This document shows, piece after piece, positions 33,715-44,234 of a stretch of 64,000 bases of DNA; within the stretch, counting starts at the first letter, position 1; every line of letters starts with the position of its first letter. The stretch is from positions 106,689-170,688 of the forward strand of contig MU405292.1 of assembly GCA_022836615.1 (NCBI GenBank). The letters run 5' to 3'. Under the pieces are notes generated by a model. It saw nothing but the letters and a program-made list of their open reading frames with translations, made no database searches and was not told the DNA's origin. The stretch comes from Annulohypoxylon bovei var. microspora. Its lineage: Eukaryota; Ascomycota; Sordariomycetes; Xylariales; Hypoxylaceae. The translations under genes were made by a program, and so were the position numbers.

Positions 33715-36700
33715 ATGGATCCATTGGCGGCTGTAAGTCTTGCTGCAAACATTTTCGCGTTTCTGGAAGCCGGGTGTAAAGCGGTACGGGAATTCAATGA
33801 CCTCCGGCTCAATAGACTTATCATGACGCGAGAGAACGTACGAATTCGCAAAATCACGGATGAACTGAAATATGTATCCAACGGGCTTGCAGCAGATGGT
33901 CCCGCGTCATTGAGGAGCCTTGCGGGAGAATGTGTCGTGCTATGCGAGGAGCTGCTGGATTCCTTAAAGAGGCTCACGGTGAAAGATCCAAATTCAAAAC
34001 TGGAGTCATCCAAGGTGGTTTGGAACTCGTTTTGGAAGGCGTCCGAGATCTCTTCAAAACAGGCCACGTTAGATTCATATCGTCTCCAGCTGATGGCGAG
34101 TTTCCTTCCGATGTTGAGGTACGAACACTTGAAAACCCTTTCCCACCGGCAAATAATGGAGGACACAGGCTTACCTACGAATTTGCAGTGAAAAGCAGTC
34201 AGGCTTCAATAAAAAGCTAGATGGCATCGAAAATGATATTAGACAGCTCTCTGATTCGCGCTCCAACCACTTCGCTCAACTTCGTTCAGATTTACTGAGT
34301 GCAATACAGTCTTGCAGCAGCAGCAGCACCCAGGAAGACCGACCTCAAACAGGCTCTGCCAAGGTATCTTACGTCCTAGTTGGTCAACGATTGCTACATT
34401 TCCAAGATACACTTGGTGCTACCCTTTCAGAGGTGCAGATTTTGATGAAACTTCGCTTCGACGGCATTTTTGATCGAGAAGATGGGATTAAAAATGCAAC
34501 CGATGGTACCTTCTCTTGGCCATTACAAGAAAAGGACCTTAGTATTGACGACGTGGGTGGTAACATTCAACCGGAGGGATCGACGTACAAGCAACTGAAA
34601 GAAGAGATGCAATTCAGATCATGGCTTACATCAGGTCGTGGAATCTTTCACATTTCCGGCAAAGCTGGGTCTGGAAAGTCAACTCTGATGAAGAAAATAT
34701 GGTTAGAATCTCAGACCCAGGAATGCCTTAAACAATGGGCGGGAGACCAAAACTTATGTTACGCTGCGTTCTTCTTCTGGTCTTCTGGTAATGAATACCA
34801 GAAATCTCTCACAGGCCTATATCGTTCGATACTATTTTCCGTTCTAAACAAACATCCAAACTTGATTCCAGATGTATTTCCGAAAATTTGGTACGAGGAC
34901 CAGGAAATCTCGCCAAACGCTCTCTTTAATTTAACCAGACCCCATAATATAGAAGAAGCATTACAAATCCTCATAGGCAAGACCATTTCCGGCAACTACT
35001 GCTTATGCCTTCTCATAGACGGACTGGACGAGTATGATGCCGACAGTGAGGACCACTGGAATCTTGCAAAAAAGCTTCGCGACTGGGCTATTCGTAGCGA
35101 TGGGAATATTAAGCTTTGTGTTAGCTCCCGGCCGCATATTCAGTTTCAACAGACCTTCGAATCTTCTAAACACCCAGATCAACACCAAATACATCTACAC
35201 AAGCTTAACAGTTCTGATATTGAAAGACACTGCGAGACTATGTTCACTAGTGATGAGGACTTCAACGGACTGAAGACCTTGCGAGAAAACTACAAGGACC
35301 TTATTAACGAAATCGTCCCCCGTGCGGAGGGCGTGTTCCTCTGGGCAGTTCTTGTAGTCCGCATCATTCTCTCCGAGGCTAGGAGGCACGGAAGAGAGAC
35401 AGACCTAAGAAGAAAGTTAGATGAGCTGCCAGGTGATATGGATAAATTATATGATCGGATCATTGGCTCGCTTTCACGCCCAGACCGAGAAATCGCGAAC
35501 CGCATACTCCTTGTCGTGTTAACAAATCCCTTCAGGAGTGATGTGAATGCTTTATGCCTGAGGTGGCTGGCTGACGAAAATGAATGGCGAAGAGCTTGTT
35601 CTGATACGAAATACACCGAGTCTGAGAGAGAGGACCACGTTTCTTACGTTAAGAAACACTTGGACGGGTGGACTCAGGGTCTCGTCGAGGCTGTCGACCA
35701 GATCGATCCGTTCCGTTACGACTCGCGAGATTTCGCAACCAAGATTAAATTCTTCCACAGGACAATCCGGGAATATCTATCGAAGCCGGAGCGACTTCAC
35801 GAACTTCTATCAAGCTGTCCTAAACTCGGTTTAGCGGACTTACACGCCCATCTACGGTTGGCAGAAATAAAGTGTTTAGGCCACGACATTAGCGATGGCT
35901 TCTGCGAAAAGTTATATCCCTACGGCTATGAAATATTACATATGAGATTTGACACATGTATGACCCAAGGAAAAGATGAAAATAATTTTTGTCAAGTTGC
36001 TTGGTCTCTCCTGAAGGAGCTCGCAAGTGTCCTCCCGAGCAATTTCCTCGTGACACCCTTTTTAGGTCTGGCCTATTTACCTTTCTACAGCTATGTCGAA
36101 CTTCCTCCACCCTATCAGATGTCTCTGATTCATTTCGCGGCTTCGCTGGGGCGGAGTAGCGATTATATGAACGCAGGAGTCATAGATTCCGCTTTCCCAG
36201 ATGCCGAGCCGAGTGCGAGGAACTTGCTTTTGTCTACGTGCTTACCTCCAGCTTATTCTCTGAACGGCTTCCGATCAGTAACCAGGTCTCAAGGCAGGAC
36301 TCTGTAAAATCCCTTCTCCAAAAGGGCTTTTCTGGTCACGATAAGATAAACCTTATTCAGACAGAAGTGCCTGATGAAAACGGGGTTGCAAGTGTGTGGA
36401 TGATCCTGATATCAATTCTTGCCTCGGAACATAACCGATTCTTAGACAAAGAATTGTTAGACAAAGACAATGGCAAATACCATCTACTCCCAATGATAGC
36501 GTCTGAGAGGCCAAAATTGGCGGATATCATTGGAATTTTGGGCGTGCTCCTACATCATGAGCCTCAAGAAGAAGTACTGATATTAGGGAATACTTTTGGA
36601 AATTTTGAGTTCTATGACTGCTTCATAACGTTGGAAGATCTCATTCGAGCTTCTATTTCGGATGCAAACGAGGAAATATTTCATGATCTGCAGCGCTGGC

Positions 36701-36900
36701 CAAAATATGAAACGGGCAACCGAACTTCCATCCACTCACCGACTTGGCTTTGGGATTGGCCGGTGACCTATGACAGCTTGACAAAGCTGACGGCAGCTAA
36801 TTTCAAAAGGAATGCCACCTTTCGACTCCGAATGGTGGTATCGAGGACGAGTTTCTTGAAGGATGCACCTGTAATTGATGAATATTTCCATCTCTGGTAA
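33715..36900 (+). CDS. NACHT-domain STAND NTPase (NLR-like)
   Basis: Exons 33715..34118, 34189..36237 and 36294..36900 give about 1019 aa. The first intron is clear (donor GTACGA, acceptor TTGCAG, joining LPMLS to EKQSGF). The second is placed by phase; other acceptors nearby would also fit. The N-terminal region (MDPLAAVSLAANIFAFLEAG) matches the fungal STAND N-terminal helical domain. A NACHT domain begins near residue 290 with Walker A GKAGSGKST and Walker B LCLLIDGLDEYDADS, followed by SSRPHIQF and GVFLWAVLVVRIIL. This is a signal-transducing NTPase of the type involved in fungal non-self recognition and regulated cell death. The C-terminus carries no ankyrin, TPR or WD repeats that I can see, only about 400 unassigned residues. 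The ligand sensor is therefore unrecognised or divergent. Confidence 0.9.
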
Positions 36901-37329
36901 GGGAGGCTAGAAAATATAGATGAGTTGGGCATATGAAAAGTGTTAATGGTGGGGAGTAACCTTCGGAGACTTTTCTTAACTTGTTCCAATAAATACAGCT
37001 AATATCAACCCTAAAGTCGCTTATAATTATAGTGCCTTGTAGCGCATTTACCCTTGTAATTATAGCGCTTGAACCAATTAGGACGAATTCCGATTTTGGT
37101 TGGAGATTTTTGGGGTGTCGGGAAAATGAGACGAGCGTCAGTTTCTCAAGGAATTCTTAATATAGGTACCTATATAAATATATTATGAACCATGCCTTTT
37201 CCCGCTTGCTAGCAGTTAGTTTACCGTCAGTTCTGTGTTGTCCACATCCGTGTAAAAGTCACCCGCCCTCTTATCGAAGCCCAACTACCGGCCCTAGAAC
37301 AAGACAGGGGGATAGTGATTCAAAAAGGC

Positions 37330-37367
37330 GATGACTAAACATATGGATGATGACTAAACATATAGGA
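37330..37367. repeat. Two-copy 19-bp tandem repeat
   Basis: Units GATGACTAAACATATGGAT (37330-37348) and its near copy (37349-37367) lie directly before the TTAGGG motif. Confidence 0.85.
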
Positions 37368-37370
37368 ACT

Positions 37371-37388
37371 GGGGTTAGGGTTAGGGTT
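37371..37388 (+). repeat. Interstitial telomere-like (TTAGGG) motif
   Basis: The bases GGGGTTAGGGTTAGGGTT contain two full TTAGGG units with partial units on both sides, which is the telomere repeat of most Pezizomycotina. Confidence 0.8.
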
Positions 37389-37602
37389 GATATCATCACC
37401 AACTTCCACGCTTTCACAGTATTATCCTTCTCACGCAACAAGTACCGCACTTGAGTAGTGCTGATTTCGAATTTAAGGCGATTTCTACGCTAAGATGAAT
37501 GAGATGATTCATCCAAAGCCTCGCACATCTACACGGAGACAAGGTGGTGGACAAGAACATAACAAGGGATGAGGCCGAGAAAAACCAACAGCATAAATGC
37601 CT

Positions 37603-37618
37603 GCCTACCTAGGTAGGC
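37603..37618. repeat. 16-bp perfect palindrome GCCTACCTAGGTAGGC
   Basis: This is the longest member of the recurrent TACCTAGGTA palindrome set found in the spacers of this window. Confidence 0.9.
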
Positions 37619-37866
37619 ACCTATCCAAGTGGGTAATGATATTAAAACACCTCCAAAAATTTGACTTAATATACCTTGGGCGGGCATTTACACCAAACAG
37701 AACGTCAAGACGGTTGCGACTTGATCCTGCTTAGTCATCAACCAGAATGGTAAGATTAATTCCCCCTGAATTCCTGATGTGACGATTAGGGGGATATATG
37801 TGGAGCTACATAGCTTCGAAATAACAATCACCCGCGATAAGTTAAGCAAGTCAAGTTCGTAATTGA

Positions 37867-38585
37867 CTACTTGGATAGGTATGTGAGGGTATATGAGAAT
37901 GACATCCTCTGAATAGCGCCTGATTCCAACGCCTGCGCCGTCTGCAGCGCCGCACTAACCACATTTGAAGGCAACATAGCAGCGATGGGTTTCTTCCTCG
38001 AATCAGGATCCTCATCGTTCACCACAACAGCGTACAGGGTCCTGGCCCCGTATTCTGTCAAATTCGCCACTTCTCCCAGGATCGCAGCCGCTCGTCCTGT
38101 CCCATCCGACTTCTAGCTTCGTCCGTAGAGGTGCCAGCCGCCGACGAATAGCGCCGGAACGACAAGAATCGCATTGATGATGGCCACTATGGCCTGTTCG
38201 TCCTCGACCGCCAAGCCGTTGAAGGCGCTGCTGCTGATAATAGCAAGTCTCTTCTGAGTAGGGTTGCTGAAAATGATCTTTGAGACTATGGCCACGCCGG
38301 TGGTAATATCAGATAAGGCGCTGACCGCCGTGTTCTCAACGGACACAACGGCACGAGAGTCTCATACGCGCCCTCTAGGGATGTCGCAACGACGCCTAGA
38401 ACTGCCGCTGGCATCGTAAATGAATTTCTACCTATCTCAGCTTCGGCCTCGAATCCGACAAGGAAACCGTCCACGAGGAGAGAAAATCCTGCGGTCGCAT
38501 GTCCGGTGATAGACCTCTTTTTGTACAACCAAGGGTAAGCTGACGCGCTTCGCACCCCGCGATTCTGCGCCCAACTTAAGCACAC
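37867..38585 (-). pseudogene. Decayed membrane-protein gene
   Basis: Three coding-like blocks on the minus strand line up as one former protein. Block 1 (38585 to about 38330) has hydrophobic segments and FTMPAAVLGVVATSLEGAYETLVPLCPLRTRRSAPYLILPPAW. Block 2 (38346-38113), in another frame, has TTGVAIVSKIIFSNPTQKRLAIISS and AIVAIINAILVVPALFVGGWHLYGRS. It ends at a TAG at 38113-38115, after which the same frame continues as KSDGTGRAAAILGEVANLTEYGARTLYAVVVNDEDPDSRKK to 37867. At least one frame change and one nonsense codon therefore separate conserved-looking segments. A GTAAGT donor just upstream (38588 region) hints at a lost 5' exon. The family is not named with confidence. Confidence 0.55.
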
Positions 38586-40169
38586 TTACGTAAGAAGACC
38601 GAGGGAACTCTTTCTGCGTAAAAGAGCCGGAACTTCGTTCTAGTCGGCCGCCGAAATGATGTCCTGCACATCGCTGTGTTCTGGAAATGGGGCCTCGTTA
38701 TTGGATCACCTTCGATCCGCTGGGGGTGACCTGCGCAATTTGGACCTTCATCCCTATGTAGAATCTGGCCTTTGCGAGATGATTGGGTATCCTAGTATTA
38801 GTCCAGGCAGCATCTGGTGGTATTTCGAATGGGTTCACATTATTAGTCTTGACTGGGAGATCCCTAAGGCTTATCTGATCTACTACGTTGCCCTTCTCAT
38901 CTGCAAGGAAGCATAGGTATATATTGAACCGTTTGATCTGACTCTGGTAAGAGCTCTAGCAGCCTATTAGGTAATACTCGCCGGCTTCAAGCGGTCGCAT
39001 ACGTAGACCTACTCTTAGCTCTCTGGAATTGTCCTAAGCGTGGTAGTACTTCCCGTATGTCTGACGTGATAAATGTCGTGCGAAGTGACATAAGCCTCAT
39101 TTGAAAGCTTTCGCGGATTTCATGCCTTTCAAGTTAACTTTAGATATCTGCCCATGAAGACGCAATTGAGTTGTCAGTCTAGAAGGAACCATGTACGGAG
39201 TGCGAATTGCCAACGTTAAGTTATATCTATGTATCTTCGACGAGTCGCTTTAGGTCGTAGTCGAAAGCAGAGCTATTTCTAGCAGGCAGGCTAGATCAAT
39301 AGACTACAATAGCGCCGCACGAACGTTATTTGCTGTCCCAGCGCTCGAAATATTGTGTGATAGCGGTATGACAGCCTCGGTTATTGGAACCATTTTATCC
39401 AATTATGGCTCTAACTTCTTTATCGGTTGGTTAGTGATTTTCCTAGGACAACGCACGCGACGATGCATCTAGGCTTCGGGTACCGCATCTCGACCAGAAT
39501 GATCAAGCTCAGTAAGCTTAGCTACCAAAAAAAAGGCTGGATATGTAATGAAAACTCGTATATGTAGGCGGTTGATTGAAGAATGCTGGATTATGTAATC
39601 ATTCACGGTGCCTACCTAGGTAACTTAACCCGACGATCGAAAGGTGGTGGCCGGTGGGCGGCGTGATATCGCAGGAGTGATTGGCCGAAAAACTTCTCTT
39701 TTTTCTCCGGATCACTATCTCACGACAGATTGAGATCTGACATCTGACGGGCTAGGTGCTGATAGTCGGTCACGCCCGCCGGAGTTACAGGGATTGATTG
39801 GGTTTCCTGTCGGAAGCGAGCAAGACGGCGCCGACTGGGGCGTTTTCTTTGGCGCCATTTTACGATCGTAACGAGCTACGTACTCTAGCTGTCCAGGTAT
39901 AACACGTAGTGCTATATTTGCGGCTGAGGTCGTATCTCACATAAAATGTTCGTGACTTCGGATGATCTAGACCTTTGGTGAAAGTCGTACTAGTGGAACG
40001 CGAAAATCTTGTTAGTTGTAGGCACGTTGTGTATTTTCTCCCTTGCATAGTTGAGCAAACAGCCAAACGCTTGAATACTTGTCAGTCCAACAGCCTCCGA
40101 GGGTTGACTGTTCCTTATGGGATTTTAACTGCGTATCTCTCAGTGTGACGTGTTGATCGGGCCACGACC
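38586..40169. other. Spacer, nothing firm
   Basis: An 86-codon frame at 38656-38916 (+) has no recognised motif and is not called. TACCTAGGTA occurs at 39613-39622. Otherwise there is only AT-rich sequence and the GT25 promoter at the right end. Confidence 0.35.
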
Positions 40170-41419
40170 ATGATTGGGGGACGGCCTAATGTCAGTTTGG
40201 CGATAGGCGCGGTGGTCTTCGTATGCATTTTCCTCACATATCTAGGTTCTAGGTCTGTTCGCAATGAACTGAGCTCAACTTCGAGTCCGACAAAATGGGT
40301 CTCGCCAAAGGGAAAGCAGGAGAAATCAGACGTCTTCAACAGGACGCTTGGTGTAAGTTCTGCCTTCGCAGCGCTGTACACATTAAACGATTAACGAGTT
40401 GCGGGTTTGTAGTTTGAGAAGGTCTTCGTTATAGGGCTTCCTGAACGTTCAGATAAACGCGATGCATTGACTCTAATGTCATCGCTCACGGGGTTTCAGC
40501 TGAGCTGGATAGACGGCGTGGTCGGGAAGACAATTCCCGATAAGGCTTTGCCATTCGTAAGTTCTTGTTCTTCTGAGGCAATCTTCCTTCGATAATTGTA
40601 GAGAAGTTAACGCATCCGGCCTAGGGATGGGACCGTGAGACGATGCAAGATAGCAATCTGGGGTCTTGGCGCGGACATATAAATGCGATGCGCCGTATCG
40701 TCGAGGACGGAATCTCGTCGGCACTGATTATGGAGGACGATATGGACTGGGATGTCCACGTGAAAGAGATATTAGCGCAATTCGCCCAAGCTGCGAGCGC
40801 TCTGCAGAAGGGCTTCCACCAAGACCAGAGGCTTGAATCAGCTAGCCCGTACGGCCAAGATTGGGACATGCTGTGGCTGGGCTCCTGTGTAACGACGTTT
40901 GATGAAGACCTTCCTGAACATCTCCAAATCCCGTACGAGCAGCGGGATTCCCGTAAGATTCTTATCCGCAACGACCCAACAGTGCCGCCACCGGGGCATA
41001 TTTTAGCAAATGGGTCGTTTAGCTGGGATAACTACCCACCACAGACACGCATCGTGTACGTTCCGGGGGATAACGTATGCAGCTTCGCGTATGCGCTAAG
41101 CGCAGCTGGCGCACAGAAGGCGCTACAGCACATGGGACTCGAGGGCCAGCAAAAGCCCTTTGACAATCATCTGAGCGACCTGTGCCGGCTGCGCATCAAC
41201 GGCATGCGCTGCGTTAGTATCGTGCCGAGCTTGTTCGTGCATCACCGGCCCAGAGGGAAGATCAGTGGTGACTCGGATATCAATAAAGGGGGAAACGAGG
41301 AGGTCCGCGAGGTCGGCTTCACGGAGAACATATTGTACAGCACGCGCTTGAATTTGAGGAATCTGATCAGAGGTTTGGAGCCAGAAAAGCAATGGGCAGA
41401 TTTAAATTTGGGAGTATAA
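40170..41419 (+). CDS. GT25-family glycosyltransferase, type II membrane protein
   Basis: Exons 40170..40352, 40413..40556 and 40625..41419, with both introns phase 0 and GTAAGT donors, give 373 aa. A short cytosolic N-terminus is followed by a membrane anchor (VSLAIGAVVFVCIFLTYLG), predicting a Golgi type II enzyme. The catalytic domain starts FEKVFVIGLPERSDKRDAL, the classical GT25 opening. It continues with FQLSWIDGVVG, LGSWRGHINAMRRIVEDG and the metal/nucleotide-sugar motif ALIMEDDMDWDV. CSFAYALSAAGAQKAL and PFDNHLSDLC follow. GT25 includes bacterial LPS galactosyltransferases and collagen galactosyltransferases; fungal members are largely uncharacterised and the acceptor is unknown. A transposon-like element lies 150 bp downstream. 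Confidence 0.92.
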
Positions 41420-41962
41420 ATGGATGGCATTGAAAAGGTGTATATATAGAGGTATATGGCTGGATGGAAATTCCAAACTTTGTAATTAATATGTTGAAGC
41501 TGTTTCCTTCGGCAGTGTTCTATGCACATATGCAGATATTGAAGATTCTTGAAAATGGGATAATAATACGGTGCTCCATTAGTCCATATCCGACAAAACG
41601 AATTTTGAAAATTAGCTTACGCCCACCTAAAAAATCTATAAGCTTAATTAGCCATTTCTCGCTTCATTATTGAAGCTATCGCTTTGTAATTGAGTTAATG
41701 TAGAATGTAGAAGCCAAGCTATTATTGAAAATTGGATTTGTATTTTTATAATTTTTATATCATGAGCTATATGGCTTTAAAGATTAGGTACGTATTTTGA
41801 TAAAAGTTTCCGTTTAAGCTATGAAATATTTAAGCTCTTATTTTCTTACCCACATAACTTCGTTAAATAAGGGTTGCACGTTTTAATTCTAATATTAATA
41901 GCTTTAATAAACCAAAGGCTATTTCCTAATATAAATTATTAATCAATTGAAACAATGGTTAT

Positions 41963-42207
41963 GAAGTTATTCAAGTTTATCGCAAAGCTTTACACATTAA
42001 GCTAAGACCATCAGATTTTCAGCCTCAAATTTCGCTAATACCTAGGTTAAGTACGCGTTTTTAAGGGCCTTCTTTAAAATAAAATAACCTTATAAATATA
42101 AATCGTAGAATCTTGCAAGACATATCATTAAATTCTTTAAAAGGAGAGCTATCCAACAATATAGAATATTAATGTATAACTGTAATAGTTGCGAAGTTAT
42201 TCAAGTT
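41963..42207 (+). repeat. Internal direct repeat GAAGTTATTCAAGTT
   Basis: The 15-base word occurs at 41963-41977 and 42193-42207, in similar wider context (a run ending in TTAAGYTAARACC follows each). This suggests a diverged segmental duplication of about 230 bp inside the element. Confidence 0.6.
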
Positions 42208-42259
42208 CGTTATAACAGCCTCACGTTAAGTTAAAACCTCCAGGTTTTTCGTATGCCAC

Positions 42260-42866
42260 TTCAATAGTATTCTCTGATTGGTCGGGAATCCTTATCGATA
42301 CGCCATGGCCACAAGCCCGGGGTACTTGGTCCCTCATACAAAGTCCGGTGCACAGCAATGTACCCTCTCACCTTGCAGTCAGCTTTCTATACCCATCCAT
42401 TTTCACACTCGAATAACTTTACGGTATCATCTTCAATTAGCTTCCAACTAGTTTTAAAATCTGTCTAACTAAAGGCTTAATCAAATAAACCAAGTTGCAT
42501 TATCACTGTTGCCGTTGCTGCTGATGCATACTGCAGAATGTGTTGATAGCTGTAAAGTGTTGAACGGCCTCCGGGGATCATCACGTGCGACCGGCGAAAC
42601 AACCGCAAAACCGCATGGAATCGGGGTAAAACACCACATATCTAAGCGACCAGGCCATGCACCCCAATGATACATACATTATTAGATTGCCTGAATTGAG
42701 GGCTATCCTATGATATAAATCATCAAAATATCGATGGCTGATTGCGAAAGTTATTCGGGTTGAAAGGTGTATTGTTTCGTAGAAACATTTGATGGGGTGA
42801 TTGCTTATCGATAAGGGTTTCAACCAATCAAAAACGCCGCCTTCCTACCCGCGGGGTACTATTGAA
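42260..42866. mobile_element. Nested inverted-repeat unit; dispersed repeat copy B
   Basis: Outer arms TTCAATAGTA (42260-42269) and TACTATTGAA (42857-42866) are perfect inverted copies. Inner arms around GATTGGT...CCTTATCGATA (42276-42300) and TATCGATAAGG...ACCAATC (42805-42829) are imperfect inverted copies. The body shares colinear blocks with 26821-27290. It looks like a MITE that jumped into, or forms the core of, the larger element. Confidence 0.7.
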
Positions 42867-43111
42867 AGTAAACCTTCCATAACTTACATAATAGCTTACA
42901 AATAGCTGACATAATAATGCTTTAAATTTTTTTAATTTTTTTAATTTTACCATATGATAATATAGGTTTTAACTTATATAAATATATATATTTCAAATTA
43001 TACGCACTTAAATTGAAGTGGTAAAATATTAATAAAGTAAATAAGTTTTGGGGGTGGGCGCAAACTAATTTTCAAAATTCGTTTTGTCGGATATGGACTA
43101 ATGGAGCACCG

Positions 43112-43431
43112 TATAATAATGAAAACGGGTTCATTTTTTATTAGTAAGAAACAAGCACAACCTAAATTTGATTGGCCGAAGTTCCACATTTAATCCATGC
43201 ATCAATTGAAGGTAAGAAAAAAAATATTTCGGAGCTTTTTCCACCTCAGCAATCTACAATAAACGGCCACGGTCACGACATTCACAACAACACATTCTTC
43301 CTAGCGTCTATCAGCCGATTAACGACTTCACTGGAACTGTCAAACTCGTCACAAGTGCCAATCTGCCAACCACCAACCCGAGAACCGAAACACGATAAAG
43401 AAGAAAGAAAACCCGAACCCAAACCGCCAAA
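43112..43431 (+). promoter_or_regulatory. NOP10 upstream region
   Basis: Only 320 bp separate the transposon-like element from NOP10. The spacer must contain the NOP10 promoter and leader. The start ATG at 43432 has a strong context (CCGCCAAAATGC). Confidence 0.5.
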
Positions 43432-43700
43432 ATGCATCTCATGTTCACCGCAGGCCCGGACGGCAAGCGCATCTACACGCTCAAGAAGGTCGTCAACTCC
43501 GAGGTCACCATGTCCGCACACCCAGCACGCTTCTCTCCCGACGACAAGTGGTCGCGCCAACGGGTCACGCTCAAGAAGCGCTACGGGTTGCTATTGACGC
43601 AGCAGAGTCAGTCTCCCTCGCCTTTTTTCTAACCTTGATATATCTACCATTCCTCTTATCCACATATGTTTCATGGTTGAATGAGAATATGGAAGAATAG
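43432..43700 (+). CDS. NOP10: H/ACA ribonucleoprotein subunit NOP10
   Basis: Core protein of H/ACA snoRNPs, which with Cbf5/dyskerin, Gar1 and Nhp2 pseudouridylate rRNA in the nucleolus. The sequence MHLMFTAGPDGKRIYTLKKV, then SAHPARFSPDDKWSRQRVTLKKRYGLLLTQQ, is diagnostic and nearly full length. A phase-1 intron with donor GTCAGT at 43607 and acceptor AAG at 43693-43695 would finish the protein as QQK (59 aa), which fits the family length. If unspliced, the frame continues to 43632 as a 66-aa protein ending SQSPSPFF. I favour the spliced form. It converges with NOB1, another ribosome-assembly gene. Confidence 0.9.
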
Positions 43701-44234
43701 AGTCAAATATACTGACTAGCCGCCTATTTATAGAGAACAAGGTTGCCATGAACTCGCGATGAAGGACACCATACCCCGATGATGGTGGGATAAGATGGTT
43801 ACTTTATGGATTGTCTGAAATTCGGAGGATACGCCCCAGCTACCTAAAACTCAGTGGCGGCTACGCATATGTTTCTATGATCTGGCGTTTAGGGTTTCGT
43901 TATTTCGGTTCGCTATCAGGCTACTTGATTCTCCCGACGTTTGTGACCTGGGGCTGGTTAATCAGGAAATGAGGCTCATGAGGCTCGTGATCTCGACAAA
44001 CCCGGTTTAGAATTCTAGGCCAATTTCTTCTTGTTTGACGGATATTTGGTTGTCTATGGTATGGACAAGAGATCACAAGTACCCTATTTTCCATAGGTAC
44101 TCCGAAGAGGTTGTTTCCAGGCACAATAGCAACTTCGTCTCGATACACATCATGACACCGTACTAGTCCCATTCTCAGGTGATTATCAAAATGTGGTATC
44201 AACTCTCGTTTCTATTGTTCCTACGGGATATCAA
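43701..44234. other. Spacer between convergent NOP10 and NOB1
   Basis: It is expected to hold both 3' UTRs. A 93-codon minus frame (43921-44202) has no recognised motif and is not called. Confidence 0.4.

Larger units (their letters stand above)
36901..37866. other. Spacer with telomere-like motif and minisatellite
   Basis: No gene seen. It contains a two-copy 19-bp tandem repeat at 37330-37367, a short TTAGGG array at 37371-37388 and the 16-bp palindrome at 37603-37618, all listed separately. Confidence 0.5.
41569..43111. mobile_element. 1543-bp element with 59-bp terminal inverted repeats and TA target duplication
   Basis: The left end (41569-41627) and the reverse complement of the right end (43053-43111) share 59 bases with two mismatches, both transitions. 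Both ends start CGGTGCTCCATTAGTCCATA and are flanked by TA (41567-41568 and 43112-43113), the target site of Tc1/mariner-type elements. There is no transposase frame; the interior is very AT-rich with only short frames. It is therefore a non-autonomous or RIP-decayed copy. The superfamily is inferred from the TA flanks. It contains a second inverted-repeat unit. Confidence 0.85.
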
